From: Sulfolobus sp. E5-1-F
GTDB lineage: Archaea; Thermoproteota; Thermoprotei_A; Sulfolobales; Sulfolobaceae
Direction: 5' to 3'
Assembly (NCBI RefSeq): GCF_009601705.1
Contig: NZ_CP045687.1
Coordinates: 313,527-377,526 of the forward strand
DNA length: 64,000 nt
Each line of letters starts with the position of its first letter. Within the stretch, counting starts at the first letter, position 1. Positions 36,466 to 46,391 of this stretch are shown here, piece by piece. The notes beneath the pieces were generated by a model that did not search any database, was not told the DNA's origin, and was given only the letters and a program-made list of their open reading frames with translations. Made by a program: the position numbers and the translations under genes.

Positions 36466-37967
36466 TAATCACCAATTTCTGTTCCAAAATCAGCAAAGCC
36501 TTTAGCTATTCTTTCATTTTCCTCTGCTCTCTTCCATTCCCCTATCATGTCAGGGTCTGATCCAAGCAATTTTCCTTCAAACATATCTATCTTTACAACT
36601 GCAGGTAATTTAACTATTTTACCTATAATTATAGCTTCACCAACATCCAAGGAGGATAATTGCTCAGCTAAATCTTCACTTAGATTATCACTTGACTCTA
36701 AGATGTATTTTTTATCAGTTGGTTCAATTATCTTTAAAATAATTTTATTCGTCATTTGGCTTAATATATTTTCATCTAGACCTTTGGGTCTTTGGCTTAC
36801 TATTGTTAATCCAACTCCAAACTTTCTTCCTTCTCTCGCTATCCTGGACGCCCAGTACTTGGTTAAAGTATTATCGTTTTTAGACAAGAAAACATGAGCT
36901 TCTTCTATTACAGCTATTATTGGGAATTTAAGGCCACTATTTCCACTTCTTTTAAAATCTTTCCTCGAATCTAGGATTCTTCTTAAATAATGTGAGACTA
37001 CTGCATCCATTGAGTCTTCATCTAATTGCGTTAGGTTTACAACATTTACCTTTCCTCTCTTTACCTTCTCAATTATATCTGAAGATGTAAGATCAATAAC
37101 ATTTGAATACCTATCCATAAACTCTTCAAACTTATTCAATACTTCGTCCTTTGCACTACCCTTTTTGTCACTATTTCCTTGATTTTCCAGTTCTTTTTTC
37201 ATTAGGTCAGAAAACTGACTATTTAGAGTTGAAAATGGTATTTGTCCTTCTTTTAGCTTTTGTCTTATCTCATTAGTTACGTTTATGAAAGCTCTTCTTA
37301 AAATCCTATACTGTATAATTGCATTCTCTCTTATTTCTAGTAACGTAGAGAATTCCCTTGGGGTCATATAAAGAGGGTTTAGTTTAGGTTCAATACGGTT
37401 TAGATTCTTTATATCACTATCATAGTACTCTCCGTGATAATCAAATATAAGAACAGATCCTCCAAGTTCAGAAATTCTTTGCGAAAGAACTGCTACTGTA
37501 TTTGATTTACCAGATCCAGTAGCGGCTAAAATAGCTAAGTGCCTAGCAAAGGAATTTATATTTAATTTAACCTCTACGTTTTTACCTATTAAGCTCCCTA
37601 TTCTGATCTGACCATCTTGAGAATAAATACTTTTTAACTCTTCGTCTTCAGCCTCTCTGACTGGGGTTCCAGCGAACGGAGGTATATCGGGCATTAAAAA
37701 GTGATTATTCATATCACATAACAATTTTACTTTTGCCTTTGTATAGACGGGTATACTGTTATTGAATTGTTTTAATCTTTGAACGATTTCTATATCATTC
37801 ATATTATCATCTAGCATAGGGCTACCTCTAGTTACGTTAGTTATTAGTCCAAGGGCCTTTACATCATCATATTCTAGAACAACATAAGTTCCTAGTCTGA
37901 CTGGCCTTTCGGCTAATATTAAAGCCTCTTGCGTTGTAGCTTGACCAATTACATAACCAATTATCAT
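36465..37967 (-). CDS. herA: HerA hexameric DNA translocase
   Basis: The 500-residue protein has the N-terminal HAS-barrel, then the RecA/FtsK-like ATPase with Walker A ATGSGKSN (149-156), Walker B (FPIIAVIEEAHVFL), arginine-finger segment RIAREGRKFGVGL and SQRPKGLDENILSQ sensor motif. HerA drives resection with NurA. First gene of the four-gene operon; its promoter region (37968-38040) contains a short inverted repeat. Confidence 0.97.
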   Translation of the reverse strand: MIIGYVIGQATTQEALILAERPVRLGTYVVLEYDDVKALGLITNVTRGSPMLDDNMNDIEIVQRLKQFNNSIPVYTKAKVKLLCDMNNHFLMPDIPPFAGTPVREAEDEELKSIYSQDGQIRIGSLIGKNVEVKLNINSFARHLAILAATGSGKSNTVAVLSQRISELGGSVLIFDYHGEYYDSDIKNLNRIEPKLNPLYMTPREFSTLLEIRENAIIQYRILRRAFINVTNEIRQKLKEGQIPFSTLNSQFSDLMKKELENQGNSDKKGSAKDEVLNKFEEFMDRYSNVIDLTSSDIIEKVKRGKVNVVNLTQLDEDSMDAVVSHYLRRILDSRKDFKRSGNSGLKFPIIAVIEEAHVFLSKNDNTLTKYWASRIAREGRKFGVGLTIVSQRPKGLDENILSQMTNKIILKIIEPTDKKYILESSDNLSEDLAEQLSSLDVGEAIIIGKIVKLPAVVKIDMFEGKLLGSDPDMIGEWKRAEENERIAKGFADFGTEIGD

Positions 37968-38002
37968 GTATAGATAAAATACTATTGGCTTCTTAAAATG
38001 GC

Positions 38003-38023
38003 TTACTCGTCGTAGAAGAGTAA
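38003..38023 (-). promoter_or_regulatory. Short inverted repeat upstream of herA
   Basis: TTACTC (38003-38008) and GAGTAA (38018-38023) are perfect complements around 9 bases, 36 bases upstream of the herA start on the minus strand. The position is just upstream of where transcription would begin, so it could be an operator for the repair operon. Six-base arms can arise by chance. Confidence 0.3.
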
Positions 38024-38056
38024 TACCTACTAAAAATTAAAAATCAAAAAATAGTT

Positions 38057-38605
38057 TTACAAGGCTTTGGCAACAGATTTAATTGTTTCAGAGATTTTCG
38101 CTTCTTGTTCAGCGAATGCACATAGCATTTTCTCTATGTCTTCGTGTCCTTCTTGTTTTGCTGTCATTGCAACCTTATTATATTCACTTATATGTTGCAT
38201 GTCCTCTTCTTTAGCCATTTCATTTAAAACTTTAGAAACCTTTGCTATTGTTTCTGCAATCTTAGCCTCTTGATCTGCAAAACTACATAGCATTTTCTCT
38301 ATGTCTTCGTGTCCTTCTTGTTTTGCTGTCATTGCAACCTTATTATACTCGCTCACGTGTTGCTCTTGCTCTTCTTTAGCCATCTCTCCTACTATTCCAC
38401 TTAACTCTTGATTCTTTAATAAGGTCTCGAAGATTGCCTTTGCATGTCCTAATTCTACTAATGCCTTCTCTCTTAATGCCTTAGCTTCTTCCTTCTTTCC
38501 TAGTTGCTCTAATTTTTCGGCTATTAACATTAATGACATGAAATCTTCTGCATTTGCTTTAAATAATTCCTTTAGACCCATTTCGGTTTCTTTTCCGAGA
38601 GCCAT
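38057..38605 (-). CDS. Rubrerythrin-like ferritin-fold protein with tandem 55-residue duplication
   Basis: The 182-residue protein starts best at ATG 38605 (a GGTG ribosome site precedes it) rather than GTG 38614. The N-terminal helix pair (ELFKANAEDF, then VELGHAKAI with ExxH) resembles a ferritin-like domain. After it, a 55-residue unit beginning MAKEE occurs twice, with EYNKVAMTAKQEGHEDIEKM identical in both. The DNA is also almost identical over about 70 bases, so the duplication is recent. Metal ligands Glu and His (EGHEDIE, DQEAKI) recur in each copy. Peroxide or oxygen defence is likely. Confidence 0.75.
   Translation of the reverse strand: MALGKETEMGLKELFKANAEDFMSLMLIAEKLEQLGKKEEAKALREKALVELGHAKAIFETLLKNQELSGIVGEMAKEEQEQHVSEYNKVAMTAKQEGHEDIEKMLCSFADQEAKIAETIAKVSKVLNEMAKEEDMQHISEYNKVAMTAKQEGHEDIEKMLCAFAEQEAKISETIKSVAKAL
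38119..38187 (-). repeat. Intragenic direct repeat, copy 1 (165-base period)
   Basis: This segment, which encodes the YNKVAMTAKQEGHEDIEKMLC part, recurs at 38284-38352 with almost no base changes (period 165 bases, 55 codons). Copies this alike at synonymous sites point to a recent duplication or gene conversion. Confidence 0.85.
38284..38352 (-). repeat. Intragenic direct repeat, copy 2 (165-base period)
   Basis: This is the second copy of the near-identical segment in the rubrerythrin-like gene. It encodes the upstream unit of the protein because the gene reads leftward. Flanking codons of the two units have diverged (EQEQHVSEY against EDMQHISEY). Confidence 0.85.
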
Positions 38606-38778
38606 ATCAAACACCTACATTAATATATTAACCCAAGGTTTATAAACTTTAATTATAGTCTAACTTAATATTGTTATCATTCCATCACACATAATAATAC
38701 TGTCCTAAATTACTAGAAAGCTTTCATAAAGAAGTACCAATTAAAATAATAATGATATTCCTCCTATTTAAGGTTAGC

Positions 38779-38827
38779 GTGATGAATAACTCCAATCCTG
38801 ATTAATGATGTAGTAACTCGCGACTGA
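38779..38827 (+). ncRNA. C/D box sRNA (2'-O-methylation guide)
   Basis: All boxes and spacings fit archaeal C/D RNAs: C GTGATGA (38779-38785), 12-nt guide (38786-38797), perfect D' CTGA (38798-38801), 3-nt spacer, C' ATGATGT (38805-38811), 12-nt guide (38812-38823), perfect D CTGA (38824-38827). It lies in the 258-base gap between divergent genes. By the N-plus-five rule the D guide would methylate a G in UCGCGAGUUACU and the D' guide a G in GAUUGGAGUUAU; I could not place either target in rRNA or tRNA. Confidence 0.75.
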
Positions 38828-38863
38828 ATCACATTTATACCCATTTTTTATATTGGAAAGTAT

Positions 38864-40369
38864 ATGATTTCGGTAAAAGAAATGAGGGCTTTAGAAATAA
38901 ACAGCTCTGCCTTAGGCGTATCGACATTATTACTCATGGAAAATGCCGGTAGATCGGTTAAAGATGAAATAATAAAGAGATTTAACGTAAAGGATAAGGT
39001 AGTATACGTTTATGTAGGACATGGTGGAAAGGGTGGTGACGGATTAGTTGCGGCGAGGCATTTAGCTGATGAAGGTGCTAAAGTAACCGTAATTTTATTA
39101 GGAGAAAATAAACACGAGGATGCAATCCTTAATCTTAATGTTATAGAAGAAATGGACTATTCAATAACGTTAGTTGAGATAAAAGATGTGGATGAACTAA
39201 AGCCTGTATCTGGTGATATTTTAATCGATGCTATGTTAGGTACGGGATTCTCTGGAAGGCCAAGAGAACCATTTAGAAGTGCAATAAAAACATTCAATAA
39301 TAGTAAAGGGTTTAAGGTTTCTATAGACATTCCCTCCGGGATAAATGCTGATACTGGAGAAGCGTATGAGGGTGAGTATGTTAAACCAGATCTAGTAGTC
39401 ACATTCCATGATATTAAGCTAGGCTTGTTAAAGTATAATTTCAATACTGTAGTTAAGAAAATAGGTATTCCAGTAGAGGCAGAAATATATGTTGGACCAG
39501 GAGATTTGCTGGTCAATATGCGCAATAGACCTTATTATTCCAAGAAAGGTGATAGTGGAAGAGTACTGGTAATTGGCGGAAGCTATACTTTTAGCGGCGC
39601 TCCTACTCTAGCTGCTATGGGTGCTTTAAGAACTGGAGCTGATCTAGTTTATGTAGCGTCACCAGAGGATACGGCTAGAATTATAGCAAGTTATTCTCCA
39701 GACCTAATTACAATAAAATTAAGGGGAAAGAACATTTCCCCAGAAAATTTTGAAGAATTGAAATCATGGATAGATAAGTCAGATGTGGTAGTTATAGGTC
39801 CGGGAATGGGACTAGCAGAGGAGAGTATTGAGGCTTCTAAAATAATTGTAAACTATCTCAAAGAGAAGAATAAACTAGCTGTTATTGATGCCGATGCACT
39901 TAAGGCAATAAGTGGGTTCGAATTATACGAAAATGCCATAATAACACCTCATGCAGGTGAATTCAAAATATTTTTTGGAGAAGAACCGAGTAAGAACATA
40001 AGAGATAGAATAAACCAAGTAATTAGGTATGCTAATAAATGCAAGTGTACAGTTCTACTTAAGGGATATGTTGACATAATAAGTGATGGTAAAAGGTTTA
40101 AATTAAATAAAACTGGTAACCCAGGTATGACAGTAGGTGGAAGTGGGGATACGTTAACTGGTATAACAGCAACATTAATGGCTCAAAAAATTGAACCATT
40201 CAAAGCCGCATATTTAGGGGTTTTCATAAATAGTCTAGCAGGAACTTTGGCATATAATAGGCTCGGAGCTCATTTAACCCCTACTGATATAATAAATGAA
40301 ATTCCAAATGTAATAAACAATCCTTTGGATTCGTTCAAAAGAAAATTGTATAAAAGGATTCTAAGTTGA
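38864..40369 (+). CDS. nnr: Bifunctional NAD(P)HX epimerase/dehydratase
   Basis: The 501-residue protein repairs hydrated NADH/NADPH. The N-terminal NnrE half (1-210) has MENAGRSV, VGHGGKGGDGLVAARHL and DAMLGTGFSG. The C-terminal ribokinase-like NnrD half (from about 225) has GDSGRVLVIGGSYTFSGAP, VIGPGMGL and NPGMTVGGSGDTLTG with the catalytic Asp. The promoter box CATTTATAC (38831-38839) lies 25 bases before the ATG, so the mRNA is probably leaderless. It overlaps the convergent bcp by 9 bases. Confidence 0.95.
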   Translation: MISVKEMRALEINSSALGVSTLLLMENAGRSVKDEIIKRFNVKDKVVYVYVGHGGKGGDGLVAARHLADEGAKVTVILLGENKHEDAILNLNVIEEMDYSITLVEIKDVDELKPVSGDILIDAMLGTGFSGRPREPFRSAIKTFNNSKGFKVSIDIPSGINADTGEAYEGEYVKPDLVVTFHDIKLGLLKYNFNTVVKKIGIPVEAEIYVGPGDLLVNMRNRPYYSKKGDSGRVLVIGGSYTFSGAPTLAAMGALRTGADLVYVASPEDTARIIASYSPDLITIKLRGKNISPENFEELKSWIDKSDVVVIGPGMGLAEESIEASKIIVNYLKEKNKLAVIDADALKAISGFELYENAIITPHAGEFKIFFGEEPSKNIRDRINQVIRYANKCKCTVLLKGYVDIISDGKRFKLNKTGNPGMTVGGSGDTLTGITATLMAQKIEPFKAAYLGVFINSLAGTLAYNRLGAHLTPTDIINEIPNVINNPLDSFKRKLYKRILS

Positions 40370-40810
40370 AGTCTGTTTCTTTATTATTTCCAGTGCCTTG
40401 TCAGCATGTTCCTCTGCTTTTTTCAGATTTTTCAAGACATCTACTATTTTACCATTTTCGTCTATTATGAAAGTCACTCTTTGTGCACTAGTCCCCTTTT
40501 CATTTAACACACTATAAAGTTTTGATATTGTTTTCTGGTCGTCAGCAACTATTGGGAATTTAGCTCCGTATTTTTCTGCGAATTTTTTCTGGGTATCAAG
40601 TTTATCTACACTAACCCCTATTACTTCAGCATTTAATTTTTTGAATTCATCATATAGTTCAGTAAATCTTTGTAATTCCCTTGTGCAACCACTAGTAAAT
40701 GATTTTGGATAGAAGTATAATATTACTTTTTTCCCTCTATAATTAGATAATCTAATTTTTCCGAGAGTAGATTCAGCTTCGAAATCCGGTGCTTCTTCTC
40801 CCAAGTTCAT
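40361..40810 (-). CDS. bcp: Peroxiredoxin, BCP family
   Basis: The 149-residue thiol peroxidase has the family start LGEEAPDFEAES and the active-site segment FYPKSFTSGCTREL, in which the position of the usual peroxidatic Cys (T-x-x-C) is Ser, leaving the second Cys in GCTRE. GVSVDKLDTQKKFAEKYG follows. If the Ser assignment is right, chemistry may rely on the remaining Cys. It removes peroxides in the cytosol. It is a single gene, convergent with nnr. Confidence 0.88.
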   Translation of the reverse strand: MNLGEEAPDFEAESTLGKIRLSNYRGKKVILYFYPKSFTSGCTRELQRFTELYDEFKKLNAEVIGVSVDKLDTQKKFAEKYGAKFPIVADDQKTISKLYSVLNEKGTSAQRVTFIIDENGKIVDVLKNLKKAEEHADKALEIIKKQTST

Positions 40811-40890
40811 ACTAAATCAATTCTTGCGTAATTCGAATATAAGAATTTAGACAAAATATTTTTACTTCTTTCCCATAGTCAGTTAGTAAA

Positions 40891-42426
40891 ATGAGAATCA
40901 TACCTCGTACTATGTCAACACAACATCCCGATAATGCAAAAGTACCAGAGTGGGCAAAAAGTGAAGTTATTGAAGGAGAAGATGAAGTTAAGGAAGCCTT
41001 CTTAGCTTATAGTATGTATGGAGTTCACGAGGTAATGTGGGATGCAGAGGGAAAAGATGTAGATACTCATGTAGTGAGAAAGTTATTGTCAAACTATCCA
41101 GAATATTTCAAGGAACATATTTTAGGTAAAAATGTGTTTTTAACTTATAGGTTACCTAACCCAAAGGTAGAAGGTGCTGATAGAAAAGTTTTTGCCGAAA
41201 CTATGGAGAGTATTCCAATAACTTACGACCTGGCAGAAAAATTTTATGGAAATGGTATTACAGTACCAGTTTTTGAGGTAATTTTACCAATGACTACTAG
41301 TAGTTTAGAGATAATAAGTGTAGCTAAATACTATGAAAAAGCAGTTGCAAATGAAGACGAACTAGAACTTTATGATGGTGTAAAAGTAAAGGATTTAGTT
41401 GGAGAAATTTATCCTAAGGCCATAGAAGTTATACCATTAGTTGAAGATAGGGATTCTCTTCAAAATATTAACGATATAGTAGAGGGATATTTTAAGGTAA
41501 TTAAACCCAAGTATATAAGAGTCTTTTTAGCGAGGTCAGATCCAGCGATGAATTACGGTATGATATCTGCTGTTCTGTCAGTAAAGATTGCTTTAAGTAA
41601 GTTATACAAGCTCTCCCAATCGTTAAACTTACAGATATATCCAATAATTGGTGTTGGTTCACTTCCATTTAGAGGTCATCTATCTCCGGAAAACTATATG
41701 AATGTATTGGAAGAGTACAAAGGAGTTTATACATATACTATTCAATCAGCGTTTAAGTATGACTATGATTATGATAAAGTAAAGACTGCAATTTCTTCAA
41801 TAAATAACTCTAAGATCAGCCCAGCTAAAATATTGGAAAACTATGAGGAGGAGGTTCTGAGAAAGATAACAATTTTATACACTGAGCGCTATCAACCAAT
41901 TATAGAAAGTTTAGCAAATGCCATAAATGATGTCTCTGTGTTAATTCCTAGAAGAAGAGCTAGAAAACTTCATATTGGCCTTTTTGGATATTCTAGAAAT
42001 GCTGGTAAGGTTAGCTTACCTAGGGCAATTTCTTTCGTAGCCTCATTGTATTCGATAGGAATACCACCAGAACTAATAGGGATTTCGTCCTTAGGTAATT
42101 TAAATGAGAAAGAATGGGACATATTCAAGCAAAATTATGTTAACTTTAAACACGACCTACAAACTGCTGCAAAATTCTTTAATTGGGAGTCATTGGAATT
42201 GATTAAAGACATATGGAAAATTAGTGAGAATGTTATAGCAAAGATAAAGGAAGATATCAGTTACGCGGAGAACGTGATAGGGATAAAGTTGGGCGCTGTA
42301 GATTATGATAGTAGAAAACACATCCTAATGTCTTCGCTGTTTTTACTTTCATTAAAAGAGAAAATCCTTCAAGAATCTAAGAAGTATTTATATGAGATGG
42401 CATTAATTAGAAAATCATTGGGATGA
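40891..42426 (+). CDS. ppcA: Archaeal-type phosphoenolpyruvate carboxylase
   Basis: The 511-residue enzyme makes oxaloacetate from PEP and bicarbonate. It belongs to the short archaeal PEPC family: [11 protein letters not shown] at the N-terminus, [39 protein letters not shown] and the C-terminal [26 protein letters not shown]. In Sulfolobales it refills the TCA cycle and links to carbon fixation. The 3' end overlaps the P-loop gene by 4 bases. Confidence 0.96.
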   Translation: MRIIPRTMSTQHPDNAKVPEWAKSEVIEGEDEVKEAFLAYSMYGVHEVMWDAEGKDVDTHVVRKLLSNYPEYFKEHILGKNVFLTYRLPNPKVEGADRKVFAETMESIPITYDLAEKFYGNGITVPVFEVILPMTTSSLEIISVAKYYEKAVANEDELELYDGVKVKDLVGEIYPKAIEVIPLVEDRDSLQNINDIVEGYFKVIKPKYIRVFLARSDPAMNYGMISAVLSVKIALSKLYKLSQSLNLQIYPIIGVGSLPFRGHLSPENYMNVLEEYKGVYTYTIQSAFKYDYDYDKVKTAISSINNSKISPAKILENYEEEVLRKITILYTERYQPIIESLANAINDVSVLIPRRRARKLHIGLFGYSRNAGKVSLPRAISFVASLYSIGIPPELIGISSLGNLNEKEWDIFKQNYVNFKHDLQTAAKFFNWESLELIKDIWKISENVIAKIKEDISYAENVIGIKLGAVDYDSRKHILMSSLFLLSLKEKILQESKKYLYEMALIRKSLG

Positions 42427-43232
42427 GAATACTAGTAAACGGCTTACTACAATTGGATTCGGGTAAGACAACATTTTCATTATCCATAATTCGACTGTTT
42501 AATCAAGTAGGAATCAAATTGTTCCCATTTAAGCCAATTGCTGGACACAATGCGTGGTATAGCTTTAACACTCTAATAAGAAGTGAAGAGTTAGGAACAC
42601 TAGTTGGAAATGATGCTTTAAAGTATTATGATGAAACTAAATATGATATTAGGAGAATTAATCCATTTGCAGTTCTTTTCGTTCCTATAGATTTAGAAAA
42701 GATAAGCTACAACGTGTCTCTATATAATATGATAATGGAATATGGATTTCCATATTTAATAAGGTTAAGTGACTGTACTAGTGGGATGGATCAGTATTTT
42801 GTAAACAGTAATGCAGATATATATGTATCGAATTCGATACTGAAATTTACCAGAAATCTCGCCTTAAAATTCAATGCTAAATCATACGACAAAATGAGAG
42901 AAATAATAGATGCTTCTCCACAATTAGTTGACAACTGTAGCATAGATATATTTAGAAATTATGAAAACGTGATAATAGAGTCCTATAACGACTCGGCTTC
43001 TCCTACTTATAATTCAACTGATGTAGATTATGTATTTACAGTCACCCCTACAAAAGCGTTTTTAATTCAAGGCGAGGAATTTAGGAAGGTCTTATCGTTA
43101 TTTTCAATACCACCGTGGAATGTTAGAGTCTCTACTCTTATAAAGTATATAAAAATAATGAAAAGTTTTGAGATAGATATAGGAGAAAGAGTAGCTAAAG
43201 ATGAGATTCTAGATATATTACTTAAATCTTAG
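42423..43232 (+). CDS. P-loop ATPase/GTPase-like protein (BioD-like fold)
   Basis: The 269-residue protein starts with [20 protein letters not shown], a P-loop of the BioD/CobQ deviant type (DSGKTT, residues 12-17), and has AGHNAWYSF where those enzymes bind substrate. No known product; it falls in a group described only as predicted P-loop ATPases. It is coupled to ppcA by a 4-base overlap. Confidence 0.75.
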   Translation: MRILVNGLLQLDSGKTTFSLSIIRLFNQVGIKLFPFKPIAGHNAWYSFNTLIRSEELGTLVGNDALKYYDETKYDIRRINPFAVLFVPIDLEKISYNVSLYNMIMEYGFPYLIRLSDCTSGMDQYFVNSNADIYVSNSILKFTRNLALKFNAKSYDKMREIIDASPQLVDNCSIDIFRNYENVIIESYNDSASPTYNSTDVDYVFTVTPTKAFLIQGEEFRKVLSLFSIPPWNVRVSTLIKYIKIMKSFEIDIGERVAKDEILDILLKS

Positions 43233-43890
43233 AGTTTTTCTCTACCTCGAAAGCTAATCCCTTGTCTGGTACGTATAATTTTCCTATGTGTTTTAGTACA
43301 GATGCAGCTACTCCTAATCCTCTTTGAATATCCGGATCTTTTAATAACTTGTAAATTTCCCAAATATTAGTTATGGGTTTTACATTTTCGGTTTTTAACG
43401 CTTCTCCAGTCGCAGAAACTAATAAAGTATAATATTTAAAATTAGTTAGATCTATTCTCGAAAGATCGTTAATGATCTCATTCCAATGATTAATTAGACT
43501 TAATGTGAAATCGTTTATTAGAGCATTTATTATCTTCCCTAAGCTTTCTTCATCTTCTAATATTCCAATTATGGGGTCTAAGATACCTTTACTTCTAACT
43601 TTGTCAATAAGATTTATCAAAAACTGTATATTGTATATTTTATCATCATTAATAAATAGTACAGCGGTCTTTATGATTTTATTCCAATTCATTAACAATT
43701 CTAAAACGTCATCGCTAGTAAGTGATTCTATTATTTTTCCTATGGTGTTTTCATCTTCCAATATTCCCTTAATTAAATCAAATATTCCAAGTCTATCAGT
43801 AATGTTTATTACGTCTAGGATCTTGCTAAGACTATCGAGTTTTTCATCTTTTAGTAAATTGTCTATCGCATAAAGTTCTCCATTAGTCAC
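43222..43890 (-). CDS. DUF1641 protein, SQR partner
   Basis: The 222-residue protein has the C-terminal DUF1641 stretch DPDIQRGLGVAASVLKHIGK and a helical body with an internal repeat: LFDLIKGILEDENTIGKIIESL and ILDPIIGILEDEESLGKIINAL segments, each followed by a similar NxWN helix (MNWNKIIK, NHWNEIIN). DUF1641 proteins accompany oxidoreductases in several prokaryotes. It lies 6 bases downstream of sqr, so it probably binds or anchors that enzyme at the membrane; this is inference from context. Confidence 0.8.
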   Translation of the reverse strand: MTNGELYAIDNLLKDEKLDSLSKILDVINITDRLGIFDLIKGILEDENTIGKIIESLTSDDVLELLMNWNKIIKTAVLFINDDKIYNIQFLINLIDKVRSKGILDPIIGILEDEESLGKIINALINDFTLSLINHWNEIINDLSRIDLTNFKYYTLLVSATGEALKTENVKPITNIWEIYKLLKDPDIQRGLGVAASVLKHIGKLYVPDKGLAFEVEKNSKI

Positions 43891-43896
43891 TTTAAT

Positions 43897-45150
<1,254 letters not shown>

Positions 45151-45186
45151 TTAAAGTTTATAAAGGTTTGTTTCTATAAACTTTAA
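45151..45186 (-). promoter_or_regulatory. 12-bp palindrome over the sqr promoter
   Basis: TTAAAGTTTATA (45151-45162) and TATAAACTTTAA (45175-45186) are perfect inverted repeats with a 12-base spacer. On the minus strand the proximal arm includes TTTATAAA, about 33-37 bases before the sqr ATG, the expected place for its TATA box. A dimeric regulator bound here would block or control sqr. A related CATAAACTTT-TTAAAG stretch lies upstream of the TauE/SafE gene. Confidence 0.55.
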
Positions 45187-45274
45187 TGTCTCTCTTTTTC
45201 TAAAGTTATCATTAAGTATTTCATTCTGTTAAAAATGTAAAAAAGCTTATAACTTTTTGAACAAGTAATTAGTT

Positions 45275-45868
45275 ATGCAGAAGTTGCTGGATAAATTCGT
45301 AGTAGTGAACGGACATAAGATCCATTACATTGAGAGTGGAGATGGTTTCCCCGTTCTTTTATTTCATGGTGCGAGATTTAACGCAGAAACATGGGTAAAG
45401 ACTAATACGGTTAATGTGATTTCGACTTCGGGGTATAAAGCTATTTCCGTGGACTTTCCAGGATTTGGGTCTTCAGAAAGGATAGAAGGAATTTCTCTCT
45501 CAGAGTTTATAAATCTCTTCATGAAGACTCTCGGAATTAATAAAGCAATATTACTTGGTGCATCAATGGGTGGAGAGGCAGTGTTAGAGTTTAGTCTTAA
45601 ATATACTGAATTTGTTTCTGGGCTAATACTAGTAGGTGCTGTAGGTGTAGAGGAATTCGAGGATCAATTATCAAAACTAAATAATGCCCCCTTATTATTA
45701 ATTTGGGGCTCTCATGATACTGTCTCTCCAAAAAGGAATTATGAGTTAATATTGAACAAACTGAGAAATGCGAGGCTAGAAATTATAGGTAAGAACCACG
45801 CTTGTTACTTAGATGATCCCAACATGTTCAATGACAAACTTATTAGCTTTCTCAAGGGGATGAAATGA
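45275..45868 (+). CDS. Alpha/beta hydrolase
   Basis: The 197-residue protein has the hydrolase triad: nucleophile Ser in LLGASMGGEAVLE (near 95), acid Asp in IWGSHDTVSP (near 150) and His in GKNHACYLDDP (near 176). The oxyanion loop is LFHGARFNAETW. There is little or no cap domain, which explains the short length. An esterase is likely. Its stop overlaps the start of the DUF2250 gene by 4 bases. Confidence 0.85.
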   Translation: MQKLLDKFVVVNGHKIHYIESGDGFPVLLFHGARFNAETWVKTNTVNVISTSGYKAISVDFPGFGSSERIEGISLSEFINLFMKTLGINKAILLGASMGGEAVLEFSLKYTEFVSGLILVGAVGVEEFEDQLSKLNNAPLLLIWGSHDTVSPKRNYELILNKLRNARLEIIGKNHACYLDDPNMFNDKLISFLKGMK

Positions 45869-46385
45869 GTGGTAAAGAGCAATCAGACGAGAAACTTAGG
45901 ATAATATTAAGGGACATGAGATACCTTACTATTCTAAAACACTTGAAACTTGCTAATGTAGACTATGGTAAATCGATAATGCTAAATACAAAAATTCCTT
46001 TAGATGAGATAATTAAGATATTGGATGAACTTGAAAATTTAGGTTTAATAGAGAGGGTACATGGCGCGACCTTAAAAAATACTGAAGCTAAATTTAAACT
46101 TAGTTCGGAAGTACATAAGCATCACACGTATTATAGACTCACCAGAGAAGGAGATCATCTGTTAAGATATTTAGATGATAAGATGTTAATCCATACCTAT
46201 ATAGAGATTATCAGAAATGATAATTTAGCGTTAAATATTCTTAAACTGGCAGATGAACTTAATGCAGATCATGCACTAACATATGCGAAATTGACTCATA
46301 AAAGGCTAGAAGAAGTTACACCAAAGATTGAAGAGCTAGTTAGAATGGGATTATTGGAAGAAAAGAATTCGAATAGTAGTTTCCT

Positions 46386-46391
46386 GAAAAT
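46386..46391 (+). repeat. Target-site duplication, left copy
   Basis: GAAAAT directly left of the element is repeated at 47521-47526 on its right side. The flanking bases differ (T against C), so the duplication is exactly 6 bases. Confidence 0.8.
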
